Of a DNA stretch of 64,000 nucleotides, positions 35,923 through 44,429 are shown piece after piece (positions within the stretch are counted from its first letter, which is position 1; the number at the start of each line of letters is the position of its first letter). Below the pieces are notes generated by a model that was not told the DNA's origin, did no database searches, and was given only the letters and a program-made list of their open reading frames with translations. The stretch comes from Cryptobacteroides sp934698975 (lineage in GTDB: Bacteria > Bacteroidota > Bacteroidia > Bacteroidales > UBA932): assembly GCA_934698975.1 (NCBI GenBank), contig CAKUVR010000001.1, positions 62,001 through 126,000 on the forward strand. The letters run 5' to 3'. The translations under genes and the position numbers were made by a program.

Positions 35923-35934
35923 TCCCCTTTTTTT
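35905..35934 (+). terminator. Terminator overlapping the end of rng
   Basis: A perfect 9-bp stem (35905-35913 and 35922-35930, AAAGGGGAC) followed by T residues. The rng stop codon is in the loop, so the terminator is partly coding; the convergent rlmI ends 32 bp further on. Confidence 0.9.
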
Positions 35935-35961
35935 CATATTCACTCCGAAAACAATTGAACT

Positions 35962-37158
35962 CTACTCCACATAAAGGAGCAGTCCTTTGAGGTACTCGCC
36001 TTCAGGGTGATAGATGTTGACTGCGTGGTCAGCCGGCTGGTTGAGACGGTCAAGAATCCTCACACTGCGGCCGGTCTGGGCGGCGGCAGAGAACACGGCC
36101 AAGGCAAAAGCCTCCTTGTCAACAACTTGCGAGCAGCTGAACGTGAACACCAAGCCTCCGGAGGCAACCTTGGAGATCGCGGCGGCGTTCAGACGCTGGT
36201 AGGCGCGCAGGGCGTTGTTCAGTGCGCCTCTGTGTTTGGCGAATGCCGGAGGATCGACAATCATCAGGTCATATTTGTCTTCAGGAACATTATGGAGGAA
36301 ATCAATGGCATCCGTGCAGAAGCCTGCGTGCAGGGATGGCTCGAAACCATTCAGCGACATATTCCTTTCAACCATATCTACGGCCTTGCGGGAACTGTCA
36401 ACGGAATCAACATGAACGGCGCCGGCGCCGAGGGCGTACACTGAAAAGCCGCCTGTGTAACAGAAAAGGTTCAACACATTGCGCCCCCGGGAATATTTCC
36501 CGACAAGGGCTCGGTTTTCCCTTTGGTCAAGGAAGAAACCGGTCTTCTGGCCTTCTGTCCAATTGACAAAGAACTTATGGCCGTTCTCAAGGACAACCTG
36601 CTCATTGTCTGAGAAGTTTTCTGAACGATATAGATAGCCATCGACAAGATCGAGGCCGGCCTTGAACGGGGCTGTTCCGGAACTCTTGTCGTAAACGGCT
36701 TTCAAAGCCGGACCGTAAACCGACTTCAAGGCTTCGCAAATCGCTCCTTTGGCCCGGAACATTCCTACTGAATGTGCCTGCATCACGCAGACGCCATCGT
36801 AATAGTCTATGATCAGGCCCGGAAGGCCGTCACCCTCTCCGTGGACAAGACGGTAGCAGTTGGTTGCCTCCGCACCAGCCAGACCAGCCGCGACACGTAC
36901 CCGGAGCGCCCGGGCAATCATATTCTTCCAAAAGTCAGGAGAAAGGACATCCTCACCGGCAAAACTCAGGACACGAACGGCAATCGAACCGACCTGATAA
37001 TGTCCGTATGCCAAAAACTCGCCACCTTGGGAAAACACACCTACGATGTCACCTTCGGCCGGATTCCCCACGATCTGTGCGATGGCGCCGGAAAATACCC
37101 ACGGATGGAATCTCAAGAGAGAATCCTCTCTACCTTTCTTTAATATTATCTTTGTCAT
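35962..37158 (-). CDS. rlmI: RlmI-like class I SAM-dependent rRNA methyltransferase
   Basis: 398 residues: PUA RNA-binding domain at the N-terminus (KKGREDSLLRFHPWVFSGAI), then the methyltransferase with FFVNWTEGQKTGFFLDQRENR, NLFCYTGGFSVYAL (SAM motif I), MIVDPPAFAKHRG and FTFSCSQVV (Cys position). E. coli RlmI makes m5C1962 in 23S rRNA; the same reaction is inferred. The start overlaps the 3' end of the upstream exonuclease gene by 29 bp. Confidence 0.88.
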   Translation of the reverse strand: MTKIILKKGREDSLLRFHPWVFSGAIAQIVGNPAEGDIVGVFSQGGEFLAYGHYQVGSIAVRVLSFAGEDVLSPDFWKNMIARALRVRVAAGLAGAEATNCYRLVHGEGDGLPGLIIDYYDGVCVMQAHSVGMFRAKGAICEALKSVYGPALKAVYDKSSGTAPFKAGLDLVDGYLYRSENFSDNEQVVLENGHKFFVNWTEGQKTGFFLDQRENRALVGKYSRGRNVLNLFCYTGGFSVYALGAGAVHVDSVDSSRKAVDMVERNMSLNGFEPSLHAGFCTDAIDFLHNVPEDKYDLMIVDPPAFAKHRGALNNALRAYQRLNAAAISKVASGGLVFTFSCSQVVDKEAFALAVFSAAAQTGRSVRILDRLNQPADHAVNIYHPEGEYLKGLLLYVE

Positions 37159-37798
37159 TTTCAGTGTGTTTTGGAGGGCTTGGAAGCATCTGTTCAGGAG
37201 TGAGCGGATTCTTTTCCGAAGCCATCAACTTGTAGTACATTTCGCGGCAGATCCAAGCGTCAGTCGCGGCGTATGCCTGCTGAGAATCAGAAAGGACATC
37301 CGCCTCCCAGTTTGACAACTGCTGGGTCTTGGAGATACGCACACCGAGGATAATCGCAGCCATCTTCTTGACACTCTTGTCCTTGATGCCATATTCCCAT
37401 ACCATCTTCTGAAGGTCGACAAAGGCCTTCGGCTCGAAATCGTGATGCTTCTTCAAGCCGCGGACATCATCGGTCACGGCAGCCCCTACTTTGATGATCT
37501 CCTTGCTGGCCAGAATCTTGCGCAATGATTTAGGAATGCCGCCCATCAACTTTACCCTGAACAGGAAAGCCCTTTCCTTGCCGGAGAGCTGCAACAAAGA
37601 GACCCCATAGTGAGGTTGGCTTGCCGAAAAACAAGGACGGGACTCCGTGTCGAAACCGATGACCTTCTGCCGCCGGAGGTAACTTACGGCCTTAAGAAAC
37701 TCAAAACCCTGATTATCAATAACCTTTATCTTACCCGGGAAGCTCGAAGGCTCCAGTTGTTCTATTTCCTCCGGACTAATGCTGATTTTGTACGACAT
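37130..37798 (-). CDS. 3'-5' exonuclease, DEDD superfamily
   Basis: 222 residues from the ATG at 37796-37798; the longer open frame upstream overlaps the lipoprotein gene and is rejected. Exonuclease motif I is GFDTESRPCF (Asp, Glu), motif II lies around GAAVTDDVRGL, and motif III in the late AATDAWICREMYY (Tyr and Asp). This resembles RNase D/WRN-type single-domain exonucleases of Bacteroidetes. It could trim RNA or DNA ends. Its start overlaps the upstream lipoprotein gene by 23 bp. Confidence 0.85.
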   Translation of the reverse strand: MSYKISISPEEIEQLEPSSFPGKIKVIDNQGFEFLKAVSYLRRQKVIGFDTESRPCFSASQPHYGVSLLQLSGKERAFLFRVKLMGGIPKSLRKILASKEIIKVGAAVTDDVRGLKKHHDFEPKAFVDLQKMVWEYGIKDKSVKKMAAIILGVRISKTQQLSNWEADVLSDSQQAYAATDAWICREMYYKLMASEKNPLTPEQMLPSPPKHTENDKDNIKER

Positions 37799-38555
37799 GG
37801 AAAAAATAAGTGTTTGGAGCAATAACCCCGACAGTGTCCGGATACGAAGCCGGAACAAGGCTGTCGACGAAAGGAAGGATGGACACCTTGGAATCCAATG
37901 AATCACGCACAGCCATAAACAGCCTTGCGGAAGGATTGGAGATGTTGTGTGTGAAAGCATTCCTCTCCCTCATCTTCCTAAAACAGATTTCAGTGAATGA
38001 GAATGTTGTGTCCGAAGAATATATTACAGGAACATCACAGCCTATCCTCTCAAAGAGATCACTTACATCGCTTCCTCCATATTCGGAAAGAATCGGAGAA
38101 CAGATGATGAGGATCTTGCAGCGGGGAGGGATTTGAAGTGCGGCGAGCGCGCCGTTCACCGTCAGTTCCCGCAAGGATGTCTGTCCGTCTTTTGTGGTTG
38201 GCCGGTTCTTATAGGCGGTGTCCGCAAAATTCAGTATCGAGACGACAGTCTCACCAGCAAAATCCGGCAGTCCGTCACTGACCATTCGCGCGTCAATGTT
38301 GTCGAAATCATCACAATTCATCATTTCTTCGCTGAGACGCAGACATCCGGACGGGTCTCCAACCAGAACTATCGCTCCGGAAGGCTTGCCGTTGATTTCA
38401 GCCAATGTCCGCAACTCCGCTATAGAATCAGCCAAGAGGGAATTAACATAGGCTATTGTCCTATAGCCATTTTCGACCCGCCTTGAACAGCCGGAAGCCA
38501 CAATGACAGCTAGTGCCAAGAATATTACCGCAAAAAATTTCCTCACTGTTATCAA
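37776..38555 (-). CDS. Hypothetical lipoprotein
   Basis: 259 residues if the TTG at 38553-38555 is used; a GTG at 38544-38546 is an alternative, and there is no ATG at the right place. Lipobox ASGC (Cys about 23). The body has a Rossmann-like alternation (GAIVLVGDPSGCL, CKILIICSPILSEYGG, DVPVIYSSDTTFSF) but no motif I can name. It is the first gene of an overlapping chain with the exonuclease and rlmI genes. Confidence 0.7.
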   Translation of the reverse strand: MITVRKFFAVIFLALAVIVASGCSRRVENGYRTIAYVNSLLADSIAELRTLAEINGKPSGAIVLVGDPSGCLRLSEEMMNCDDFDNIDARMVSDGLPDFAGETVVSILNFADTAYKNRPTTKDGQTSLRELTVNGALAALQIPPRCKILIICSPILSEYGGSDVSDLFERIGCDVPVIYSSDTTFSFTEICFRKMRERNAFTHNISNPSARLFMAVRDSLDSKVSILPFVDSLVPASYPDTVGVIAPNTYFFHVVQNQH

Positions 38556-38691
38556 TTACTTTCCAGACAGCTGTGCCGCCGGAACACTCAAATTTCCAAA
38601 ATTGTACAATTCAAACTGCAAAGGTAAAAAAAATCTTCACTATCTTTGAAGATAGTAGAGTATAATTTGCCTATCGACAGGACACAAACTG

Positions 38692-39918
38692 ATGAAAGCG
38701 CTCATCGCCATAGATTCATTCAAGGGATGCCTCAGCTCGGCTCAGGCCGGGAAGGCGGCTCTTGAGGCATTCGATGAAAGCGAAGCGGAAGTCGTTCCTG
38801 TTTCCGATGGCGGAGAGGGTTTTTCGACTATTCTGACAGAATGTCTGGGCGGATCATTCAGGACTGTTTCCTGCCACGATCCACTTGGGCGTTCAATCAC
38901 AGCAAAATACGGTCTTGCAGGCAGGACTGCCATCATAGAAACCGCAGCGGCCAGCGGATTGGGGCTTCTCCGCAAAGAGGAGCTCAATCCTATTCTGGCG
39001 ACCTCCTACGGCACAGGCGAACTGATCCTTGATGCTCTTGAATATGGCGCGGATGAAATCTGGCTTGGTCTTGGCGGCAGTGCAACGTGTGACGGAGGAA
39101 CAGGTATCCTTCAGGCGCTGGGGTACAGATTCCATACAGATAGCAACCGCTCATTCATTTCCGGGAATGACACACAATCCATTTCCAAAGACGGCTCGTC
39201 AAATCGCGGAAATATTCCAAGAGTCATTCCCAAAGGAGATTCTTCCAAGGTCATCTTAAAACATGTGCAGGAAATAGACGGCTCAAAACGCAGCAAATTG
39301 TTGGAATCCTGCAGGATAACCGGCTTCTACGATGTTTCCGTGCCGTTCTGCGGCCTAGGTGGAGCCGCAAGGATGTTCGCTCCGCAAAAAGGTGCGACTC
39401 CCGAGATGGTCGAAGATCTGGACGACTGGCTTTCAGGGCTTTGTGATGCATATTCCCGATTCTCAGGAAGAGATGTTCTGAATATCCCGGGCTCCGGAGC
39501 GGCCGGAGGTATCGGCGGAGCGATTGGCGGAGCGCTCGGCGCTTCAATGGTTCAAGGCATCGGACGGGTTCTGGACATTTCCGGGTTTGACCGCAAACTG
39601 GACTCCTGCGACCTTGTCATCACCGGAGAGGGGCGTGCCGACGCACAGACCCTACGTGGCAAGGTTCCTGTCGGAATCCTTGAATATGCCAGGGCGCACA
39701 CCGTTCCCGGGAAGTGTCCCAAAGTCGTTCTCCTCGCAGGACAAGTCTCCGACCGTCAGCGACTTCTGGAGGCTGGCTTCGATGATGTTCTCCAAATCAC
39801 TCCGGATGGAATGCTCCTGTCAGAAGCACTGAATCCTGCAACAGCCTCGACCAATATCACCAAAGCGGTACTGTCCTATCTTCAGAGAAGTCATGCGGGG
39901 GCAAAAGACCATATTTAG
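38692..39918 (+). CDS. Glycerate kinase
   Basis: 408 residues of the GarK/GlxK family: start MKALIAIDSFKGCLSSAQAG, VVPVSDGGEGF, the GLGGSATCDGGTGILQALG signature, GAAGGIGGAIGGALGA, and DLVITGEGRADAQTLRGK. It phosphorylates D-glycerate. About 25 residues longer than the usual 380, with an extra Ser/Asn/Lys-rich loop after residue 145 (SNRSFISGNDTQSISKDGSS and following). The last codons (AGAKDHI) lie inside the first unit of the 51-bp tandem array. Confidence 0.93.
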   Translation: MKALIAIDSFKGCLSSAQAGKAALEAFDESEAEVVPVSDGGEGFSTILTECLGGSFRTVSCHDPLGRSITAKYGLAGRTAIIETAAASGLGLLRKEELNPILATSYGTGELILDALEYGADEIWLGLGGSATCDGGTGILQALGYRFHTDSNRSFISGNDTQSISKDGSSNRGNIPRVIPKGDSSKVILKHVQEIDGSKRSKLLESCRITGFYDVSVPFCGLGGAARMFAPQKGATPEMVEDLDDWLSGLCDAYSRFSGRDVLNIPGSGAAGGIGGAIGGALGASMVQGIGRVLDISGFDRKLDSCDLVITGEGRADAQTLRGKVPVGILEYARAHTVPGKCPKVVLLAGQVSDRQRLLEAGFDDVLQITPDGMLLSEALNPATASTNITKAVLSYLQRSHAGAKDHI

Positions 39919-40077
39919 CACCCGCAAGATCTGCCAAAACAGGTTTCGGGGGCAAAACATGGCCTATTGCACCCGTAAGGTCTGCAAAGACAGGTTTCGG
40001 GGGCAAAACATGGCCTATTGCACCCGTAAGGTCTGCAAAGACAGGTTTCGGGGGCAAAACAGTCTCCTACGCACCCA
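39897..40077. repeat. 51-bp tandem repeat array of hairpin elements
   Basis: Three full 51-bp units (39897-39947, 39948-39998, 39999-40049) and a partial fourth. Units 2 and 3 are identical; unit 1 and the partial unit 4 diverge. Each unit starts with a 27-nt inverted element GGGGGC-N15-GCACCC and continues with GTCTGCAAAGAC, itself a small palindrome, then AGGTTTC. The array covers the last 22 bp of the glycerate kinase gene and reaches the 3' end of the convergent hydrolase gene. Units are contiguous with no unique spacers. Confidence 0.92.
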
Positions 40078-40726
40078 AGGGACATATTCCTAAAACCTCG
40101 TGAATTTTAGGAATCAAGAGCGAAAGAACATATTCATACTCCATGAAGTGGGTGCCGTCGTAGATGGTCCATGTGCCGCCGCCGAAGTATTTTTCCCAGG
40201 TTCGGATTGAGACAACGCCGCTGCGGCGGTAATGGTCGCACGTGCCGAAAAAGGCATGGAAATAGTCATCGCTTCCGTTAAGTGGAGTGTTCTTCAGCGC
40301 ATCACCGAGGACTTTCTTCCACTTTTTCAAAGGTTTGTAAGTGAAATGAAGTTTCTGCCTGTCACCTGGCTTCGGACGGTAAATCCTGTCAAACAATGCC
40401 GTCACACCGGGGATCAGAGTCAGCCATGCCAATGCCACGAAATACCGAGGGGCGTTCAGGGACGGGGAAACGAACAGATGTGGATATCCTTTAAGGGCGA
40501 TGGCGTGCGTGGCTCCCATGCTCTCCCCTATCACAAGGTCAGGCCGAACTTCCTCCGCCCAAGCGGACAGTTGATCGTGAGCAGTTTCCGGATCAAAGTC
40601 GTAGGTTCTTATCACGACCTCGAAATCTGGACCAAGATTATCCTTCAGAATGGACGGGATGCGGCTGTCACCGCCCCCGCCCATTCCGTGGACATAAAGT
40701 ATGACGTGTTTTCTCGATTCTGTCAT
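40067..40726 (-). CDS. Small alpha/beta hydrolase (YqiA/UPF0227-like)
   Basis: 219 residues, no signal peptide. The oxyanion region is VILYVHGMGGGGDSR and the nucleophile elbow GESMGATHA; a late YDGTHFMEYEY could provide the catalytic His. Such small esterases act on short acyl or thioester bonds; the substrate is unknown. Its C-terminal codons overlap the 51-bp array (40067-40077). Confidence 0.78.
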   Translation of the reverse strand: MTESRKHVILYVHGMGGGGDSRIPSILKDNLGPDFEVVIRTYDFDPETAHDQLSAWAEEVRPDLVIGESMGATHAIALKGYPHLFVSPSLNAPRYFVALAWLTLIPGVTALFDRIYRPKPGDRQKLHFTYKPLKKWKKVLGDALKNTPLNGSDDYFHAFFGTCDHYRRSGVVSIRTWEKYFGGGTWTIYDGTHFMEYEYVLSLLIPKIHEVLGICPLGA

Positions 40727-40777
40727 AACTCAAAAGAGAAACTGTCAAGACAAATCAAAACAGTCTCCGGATTTCGG

Positions 40778-41500
40778 CTACTTTCCCGTCATCAGATCGC
40801 TCATCGCCAGATTGATGAGTATGTAGCCCAAGAAACTGGTCAGGAATATGAACGACCAGTGGGAGCGCTCTACAAGCGCGATGATTATCGCAAGACAGAC
40901 GATGACAAGAAAGGCAATCCTCTTCGCCACCTCCAACCTGGAGGCTTTCTTACCACCGCCGAACTTCATCGAGAACATCGGTATCTCACTGACAAGCAGA
41001 TAGCAAAGAACCAGCGTCAGAACCGGTATGAAAACCGGACCCGCGCACCAATGCGCCAGAAAGCATTCAGGTCTCACGGTCACCAGAGTCGCCAGTGAGC
41101 CGCAGACCATGGCGGCCGCCGGAGTCGGGAGTCCGATGAAACTGTCGTGCTGACGCTCGTCCAGATTGAACTTGGCGAGTCTCAAGGCGGAGAACGCCGC
41201 AAGCACAAGCGGCAAATATTTCAGGATCAGGATGTCCGTTCCGCTTATCTGGTACAGCATCACGGCAGGCAGCACCCCGAAGCTGACATCATCCGCCAAC
41301 GAATCCAACTCTTTTCCTATTTCCGAATAGGCCTTCAGAAGCCTTGCGGCAAGCCCGTCGCAGAAATCAAAGACGGCGGCGAAAATCATCAGAATGAACG
41401 CCAACTCAAGCCTGCCGTTCAAAGAAGCGATTACCCCCAGAACCCCGCACAGGAGGTTCATAGAGGTAATCGTGTTGGGAATATGCTTAATTATATTCAT
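40778..41500 (-). CDS. pssA: CDP-diacylglycerol-serine O-phosphatidyltransferase
   Basis: 240 residues. The CDP-alcohol phosphatidyltransferase motif DFCDGLAARLLKAYSEIGKELDSLADDVSFG is present with D-G-x2-A-R-x8-G-x3-D-x3-D, and there are about seven membrane helices (CGVLGVIASLNG, VLAAFSALRLAKFN). It makes phosphatidylserine, precursor of phosphatidylethanolamine, in the inner membrane. It stands between a hydrolase and a C1 peptidase gene on the same strand. Confidence 0.93.
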   Translation of the reverse strand: MNIIKHIPNTITSMNLLCGVLGVIASLNGRLELAFILMIFAAVFDFCDGLAARLLKAYSEIGKELDSLADDVSFGVLPAVMLYQISGTDILILKYLPLVLAAFSALRLAKFNLDERQHDSFIGLPTPAAAMVCGSLATLVTVRPECFLAHWCAGPVFIPVLTLVLCYLLVSEIPMFSMKFGGGKKASRLEVAKRIAFLVIVCLAIIIALVERSHWSFIFLTSFLGYILINLAMSDLMTGK

Positions 41501-42685
41501 TTACTTGATACCAAGTTTCTTCTTGAGGTCCTTGGAAAGGGCATCCTTGTGCACAACAACGTCCATGGACTTGGCGCGCACGAAAGAATCGGAGCAGTAC
41601 CAGATTCCACCGTATTTGCTTGCGGTTCCCCAAGAATTCTTTACCATGAAGTAATTAGTTCCGTTCTGGTCCTTGGCCAAACCGAAGATCTGCATTCCGT
41701 GATCGTCTGTGGTGGTCTTGTTGTCAAAGCCCTCCTGACGTGACTCCTGGGTCACCGGAGCTTCCTTCGGCAACTCGGCAGCAACTTCCTTCTTCTCACC
41801 AGCCTTGCCGACCCAGCGCTCCTGATCTGAGCCTGCGGTGGCTTTCACGTCTTCAAGAAGAACACCGATTCCGTTTCTGGTGAAGCCCTTCTCGCTCACG
41901 TCGGTTCCCCATGCAAGGGTGTAACCTTTGTCAATGGCATTGTAGATCACCTCCATGAACTCGTCAAGAGGAATGTTGTAAGCGGAGTCCCATCTCCAGT
42001 TGTCAGAGATCTCGATGATGAACGATGTGTAGAAAGGATGGTGGGTGAACGATGTAAGGGTCACGTAATCAGACGGAACGATTCTCATCTCATCCCTGTA
42101 GGAAGCAGGGGTGTAAGTCTTGCCGTTATATTCAAAAGTCTCTGGAGTCTCGCCGAGATAAGTGTCCACAATGGCGTCAAAGCCTTTCTTCCATGTTGTG
42201 GAAAGGGTTCTGTTAGGGTTCTTGGCGATGGCTTCGACATAAGCCTTTGTGGTGGCGTCTAGCTCTCCGTGGATCGGAAGCGGCTGGAGGCCTGGCATAG
42301 CGCTCTGAGGCACAAGACCATAGTCCTCGATGACGTGGAGAACGTCATCAGCCTCGGAACCCGAAGCGAAATTGATGTGGCCGTCCGTGCGGACATATTT
42401 CACAGCCCTGTCCTTGTAGGAATGTGAGACAACGAACATTTCGGAAAAGTCCGGATAGAGGGTCGTGTCCTTTATATTATTGATTCTTATGGCCTCTGAC
42501 TCAAGAAATCCAAGTGTAGAGAAACACCAGCAGGTACCGGAACGGTACTGGTTCTTCACTGAAGTGATAGGGTTCTCCTTGATAACAGTAAACTGGTAAT
42601 CCGCCTCCTGCTGGGCAGGTTTAGGCTGTGCACTTGCGGAAAAAGAGACAAGCGCCACCGCCGCGGCAACAATCATTTTCTTCAT
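41501..42685 (-). CDS. Secreted C1-family (bleomycin hydrolase-like) aminopeptidase
   Basis: 394 residues with a signal peptide ending SFSASAQ (about 19), unlike the cytoplasmic PepC. The papain-like catalytic Cys is in YRSGTCWCFSTLGFLE, the His in DDHGMQIFGLAKD and the Asn in FMVKNSWGT. Family C1B by resemblance. Bacteroidales often export such aminopeptidases. Its stop is adjacent to the pssA start. Confidence 0.9.
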   Translation of the reverse strand: MKKMIVAAAVALVSFSASAQPKPAQQEADYQFTVIKENPITSVKNQYRSGTCWCFSTLGFLESEAIRINNIKDTTLYPDFSEMFVVSHSYKDRAVKYVRTDGHINFASGSEADDVLHVIEDYGLVPQSAMPGLQPLPIHGELDATTKAYVEAIAKNPNRTLSTTWKKGFDAIVDTYLGETPETFEYNGKTYTPASYRDEMRIVPSDYVTLTSFTHHPFYTSFIIEISDNWRWDSAYNIPLDEFMEVIYNAIDKGYTLAWGTDVSEKGFTRNGIGVLLEDVKATAGSDQERWVGKAGEKKEVAAELPKEAPVTQESRQEGFDNKTTTDDHGMQIFGLAKDQNGTNYFMVKNSWGTASKYGGIWYCSDSFVRAKSMDVVVHKDALSKDLKKKLGIK

Positions 42686-42695
42686 ATTCTTGACA

Positions 42696-43235
42696 TTAAT
42701 AGTTTTCTGCCTTGATCTGGAAATAACTTCTTGGATGCTTGCACACCGGGCAGACCTCAGGGGCCTTCTTGCCGATAACGATATGGCCGCAGTTCGAGCA
42801 CTCCCAGATCATGTCCTCGTCCTTGGAGAACACAACCGCGTCCTGAACATTCTTCAGAAGTTTCCTGTAGCGTTCCTCGTGGGTTTTCTCGATTGCCCCG
42901 ACCTTCTCGAACAGGAAAGCGATCTCATCGAACCCTTCCTCCTTGGCCGTCTTCGCGAACCCGGCGTACATGTCCGTCCACTCGTAGTTCTCGCCAGCAG
43001 CCGCATCCGCAAGGTTCTCCTCCGTGGAAGGCACTCCGCCGTCATGCAGCAGCTTGAACCAGATCTTGGCGTGCTCCTTCTCGTTCTTCGCGGTCTCCTC
43101 GAACAGCCTGCCTATCTGCACATAACCATCCTTCGCCGCCTTCGAGGCATAATACAAATACTTGGTATGAGCCTGGCTCTCTCCCGCGAACGCAGTGCGC
43201 AGGTTCTCCTCGGTCTTCGATCCTTTAAGTTCCAT
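42696..43235 (-). CDS. Rubrerythrin
   Basis: 179 residues. The ferritin-like diiron domain has ENLRTAFAGESQAHTKYLYYA and EKEHAKIWFKLLHD (Glu/His ligands), and the C-terminal rubredoxin knuckles are CSNCGHI and CPVCKHPRSYF. It reduces hydrogen peroxide in anaerobes. The next gene upstream is a short broken secreted peptide, which overlaps only in a spurious extension. Confidence 0.96.
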   Translation of the reverse strand: MELKGSKTEENLRTAFAGESQAHTKYLYYASKAAKDGYVQIGRLFEETAKNEKEHAKIWFKLLHDGGVPSTEENLADAAAGENYEWTDMYAGFAKTAKEEGFDEIAFLFEKVGAIEKTHEERYRKLLKNVQDAVVFSKDEDMIWECSNCGHIVIGKKAPEVCPVCKHPRSYFQIKAENY

Positions 43236-43465
43236 AATCTATGAATATTAAAATTTCTTTTCTGTGTTCTTCCCCGAGCCTTAGCAGATCCATCGTGTTT
43301 CCAACCGCGACCACACTTTCGTCCTCCGACCCCATCGACAGCCACATCTCATCACCAGGCCCACGTCTTCCGTCATCCATCCTCCTCCTTCTGCGCACCG
43401 GCTCCAGTCTTGCAAATGTAATAAAAATACCCTGATAAAGAAAGACCAGCATTCCGGCGCGCACG

Positions 43466-43653
43466 TCATTTCTTGAAGAACTGCCCGGTGTCAAACGAAT
43501 CCGTGACCTTGACGAAGTCTCGTCCATCAAACTCCATATGATCGAACATCGAAACCGCGTCCGCCCGGTCAACGTCAGCACATCGATCCCGTCCGCGAAC
43601 GCAAGCAAACGGCACAACATGGTTAGCGCCAGTATCGCCAAAGTCTTTTTCAT
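43466..43653 (-). pseudogene. Small secreted peptide gene with a frameshift
   Basis: The ATG at 43651-43653 opens a good signal peptide, MKKTLAILALTMLCRLLAFA, ending near ADG. After about codon 28 the frame turns into Arg-rich nonsense. In the frame offset by two, from about 43570, the sequence becomes sensible again: RADAVSMFDHMEFDGRDFVK then VTDSFDTGQFFKK and a stop at 43466-43468. The total of 188 nt is two short of a multiple of three, so a 1-nt insertion or 2-nt deletion has probably broken a gene of about 62 codons. I do not recognise the family. Confidence 0.55.
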
Positions 43654-44114
43654 ATACTTAACCTATTTATCATCAATATCAAGCGCGCTTGAAGCCAATC
43701 CAAAACTTACTCCTTGAGTCAGCCGTTATTCCACAAAACTCTTTCAGCCACACAACATGCCCATAGCCACAGAAGCCCCACCGAGCTGAAAAACTCTAAG
43801 CCAAGACTTGGCGAATTTCAGGACAATCTGCCTTCCAGATGCTATCATCCAACATTGTGATGAAAGCGTTTTGTAAATCAGCAAGGCACCTCCAATTGCC
43901 TATCCGCAGGAACTGAGCCAATTTCCACCGACATGGAAGAAAGATTAAACAGCCTCGCCAAGTTCCAAGCCTATCATATTTCGGGTGCAAAACAGGACGG
44001 TTATGCCCCCGTAATGACATTCCTGATTGACTTTGGGTGCAGAAAACCACATCCTGCACCCCAATCATATCTGCTCGTCCTTCTTTCTTTATCTTATAGG
44101 CCATTATACAATAG
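43654..44114. other. Stretch without intact genes, containing hairpin repeats
   Basis: No convincing gene. It contains two single copies of the hairpin element family seen in the 51-bp array (43984-44011 and 44034-44060), and is noticeably lower in GC than the neighbours. The open frame on the minus strand (43796-44164) reads through these repeats, so only its end could be real. The GAATAT word, dense elsewhere, does not occur here. Confidence 0.6.
43984..44060. repeat. Two dispersed hairpin elements of the GGGKGC-N15/16-GCMCCC family
   Basis: The first copy (43984-44011) is GGGTGC, then 16 nt starting AAAACAGGACGG, then GCCCCC; the second (44034-44060) is GGGTGC, 15 nt, GCACCC with perfect 8-bp arms. 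The flank TTTCGGGTGCAAAACA matches TTTCGGGGGCAAAACA of the tandem array 4 kb away in all but one base. Confidence 0.75.
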
Positions 44115-44354
44115 TTGGTCACAAACCTCAACATTGTCAGAGGCGATTCTGCCTCCTGGTACATTGGAGGCGGTTACGAATTTGCCTTAGAACTATATGA
44201 CGACGAGTACACCAAAGAGTTTGGGACATATTTCATAAATACAGGTATTAACTGGAGACACTCAAACCTGAGACTATTCTGCAAGCCAACGCCTAACATT
44301 TTAGGCCAAACAAATACCCCTATAATCGGAGCTGGATTTACTTACTATTTCTAA
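44115..44354 (+). pseudogene. Outer membrane protein C-terminal remnant
   Basis: The frame ending at 44354 reads VTNLNIVRGDSASWYIGGGY and FGTYFINTGINWRHSNLRLF, and ends NTPIIGAGFTYYF with an aromatic last residue, the pattern of the last strands of a small beta barrel. There is no proper start codon (a TTG preceded by an in-frame stop) and no signal peptide, so the 5' part is missing. Probably a decayed outer membrane protein gene. Confidence 0.5.
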
Positions 44355-44393
44355 GAGTAATCTAATTCCGCAATCTAATTCCCTGAAGGTGGG

Positions 44394-44424
44394 TTTGTTT
44401 TACAAACATATATTCATAAATTTG
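44394..44424 (+). promoter_or_regulatory. Promoter of the 44430 gene, likely leaderless mRNA
   Basis: TTTG (44394-44397) and TAAATTTG (44417-44424) with a 19-bp spacer. The ATG at 44430 is only 5 bp beyond the -7 element, about where transcription should start. Confidence 0.65.
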
Positions 44425-44429
44425 CCGGA

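Noticed and set aside
38641..38656. TATCTTTGAAGATAG as promoter or operator of glycerate kinase
   Set aside because: A -7 match exists but no -33 element is at the right distance, and the short palindrome could be chance.
39897..40077. CRISPR array
   Set aside because: Repeat units are contiguous with no unique spacers, and no cas gene is near; it is a plain 51-bp tandem repeat.
39857..40093. Short open frames in both directions through the 51-bp array
   Set aside because: 51 is divisible by three, so any frame stays open across the array; the repeated peptides have no start signals.
43796..44164. A 122-codon minus-strand frame
   Set aside because: Its first half is translated from the hairpin repeats and it overlaps the outer membrane protein remnant; at most the last 40 codons could be a gene relic.
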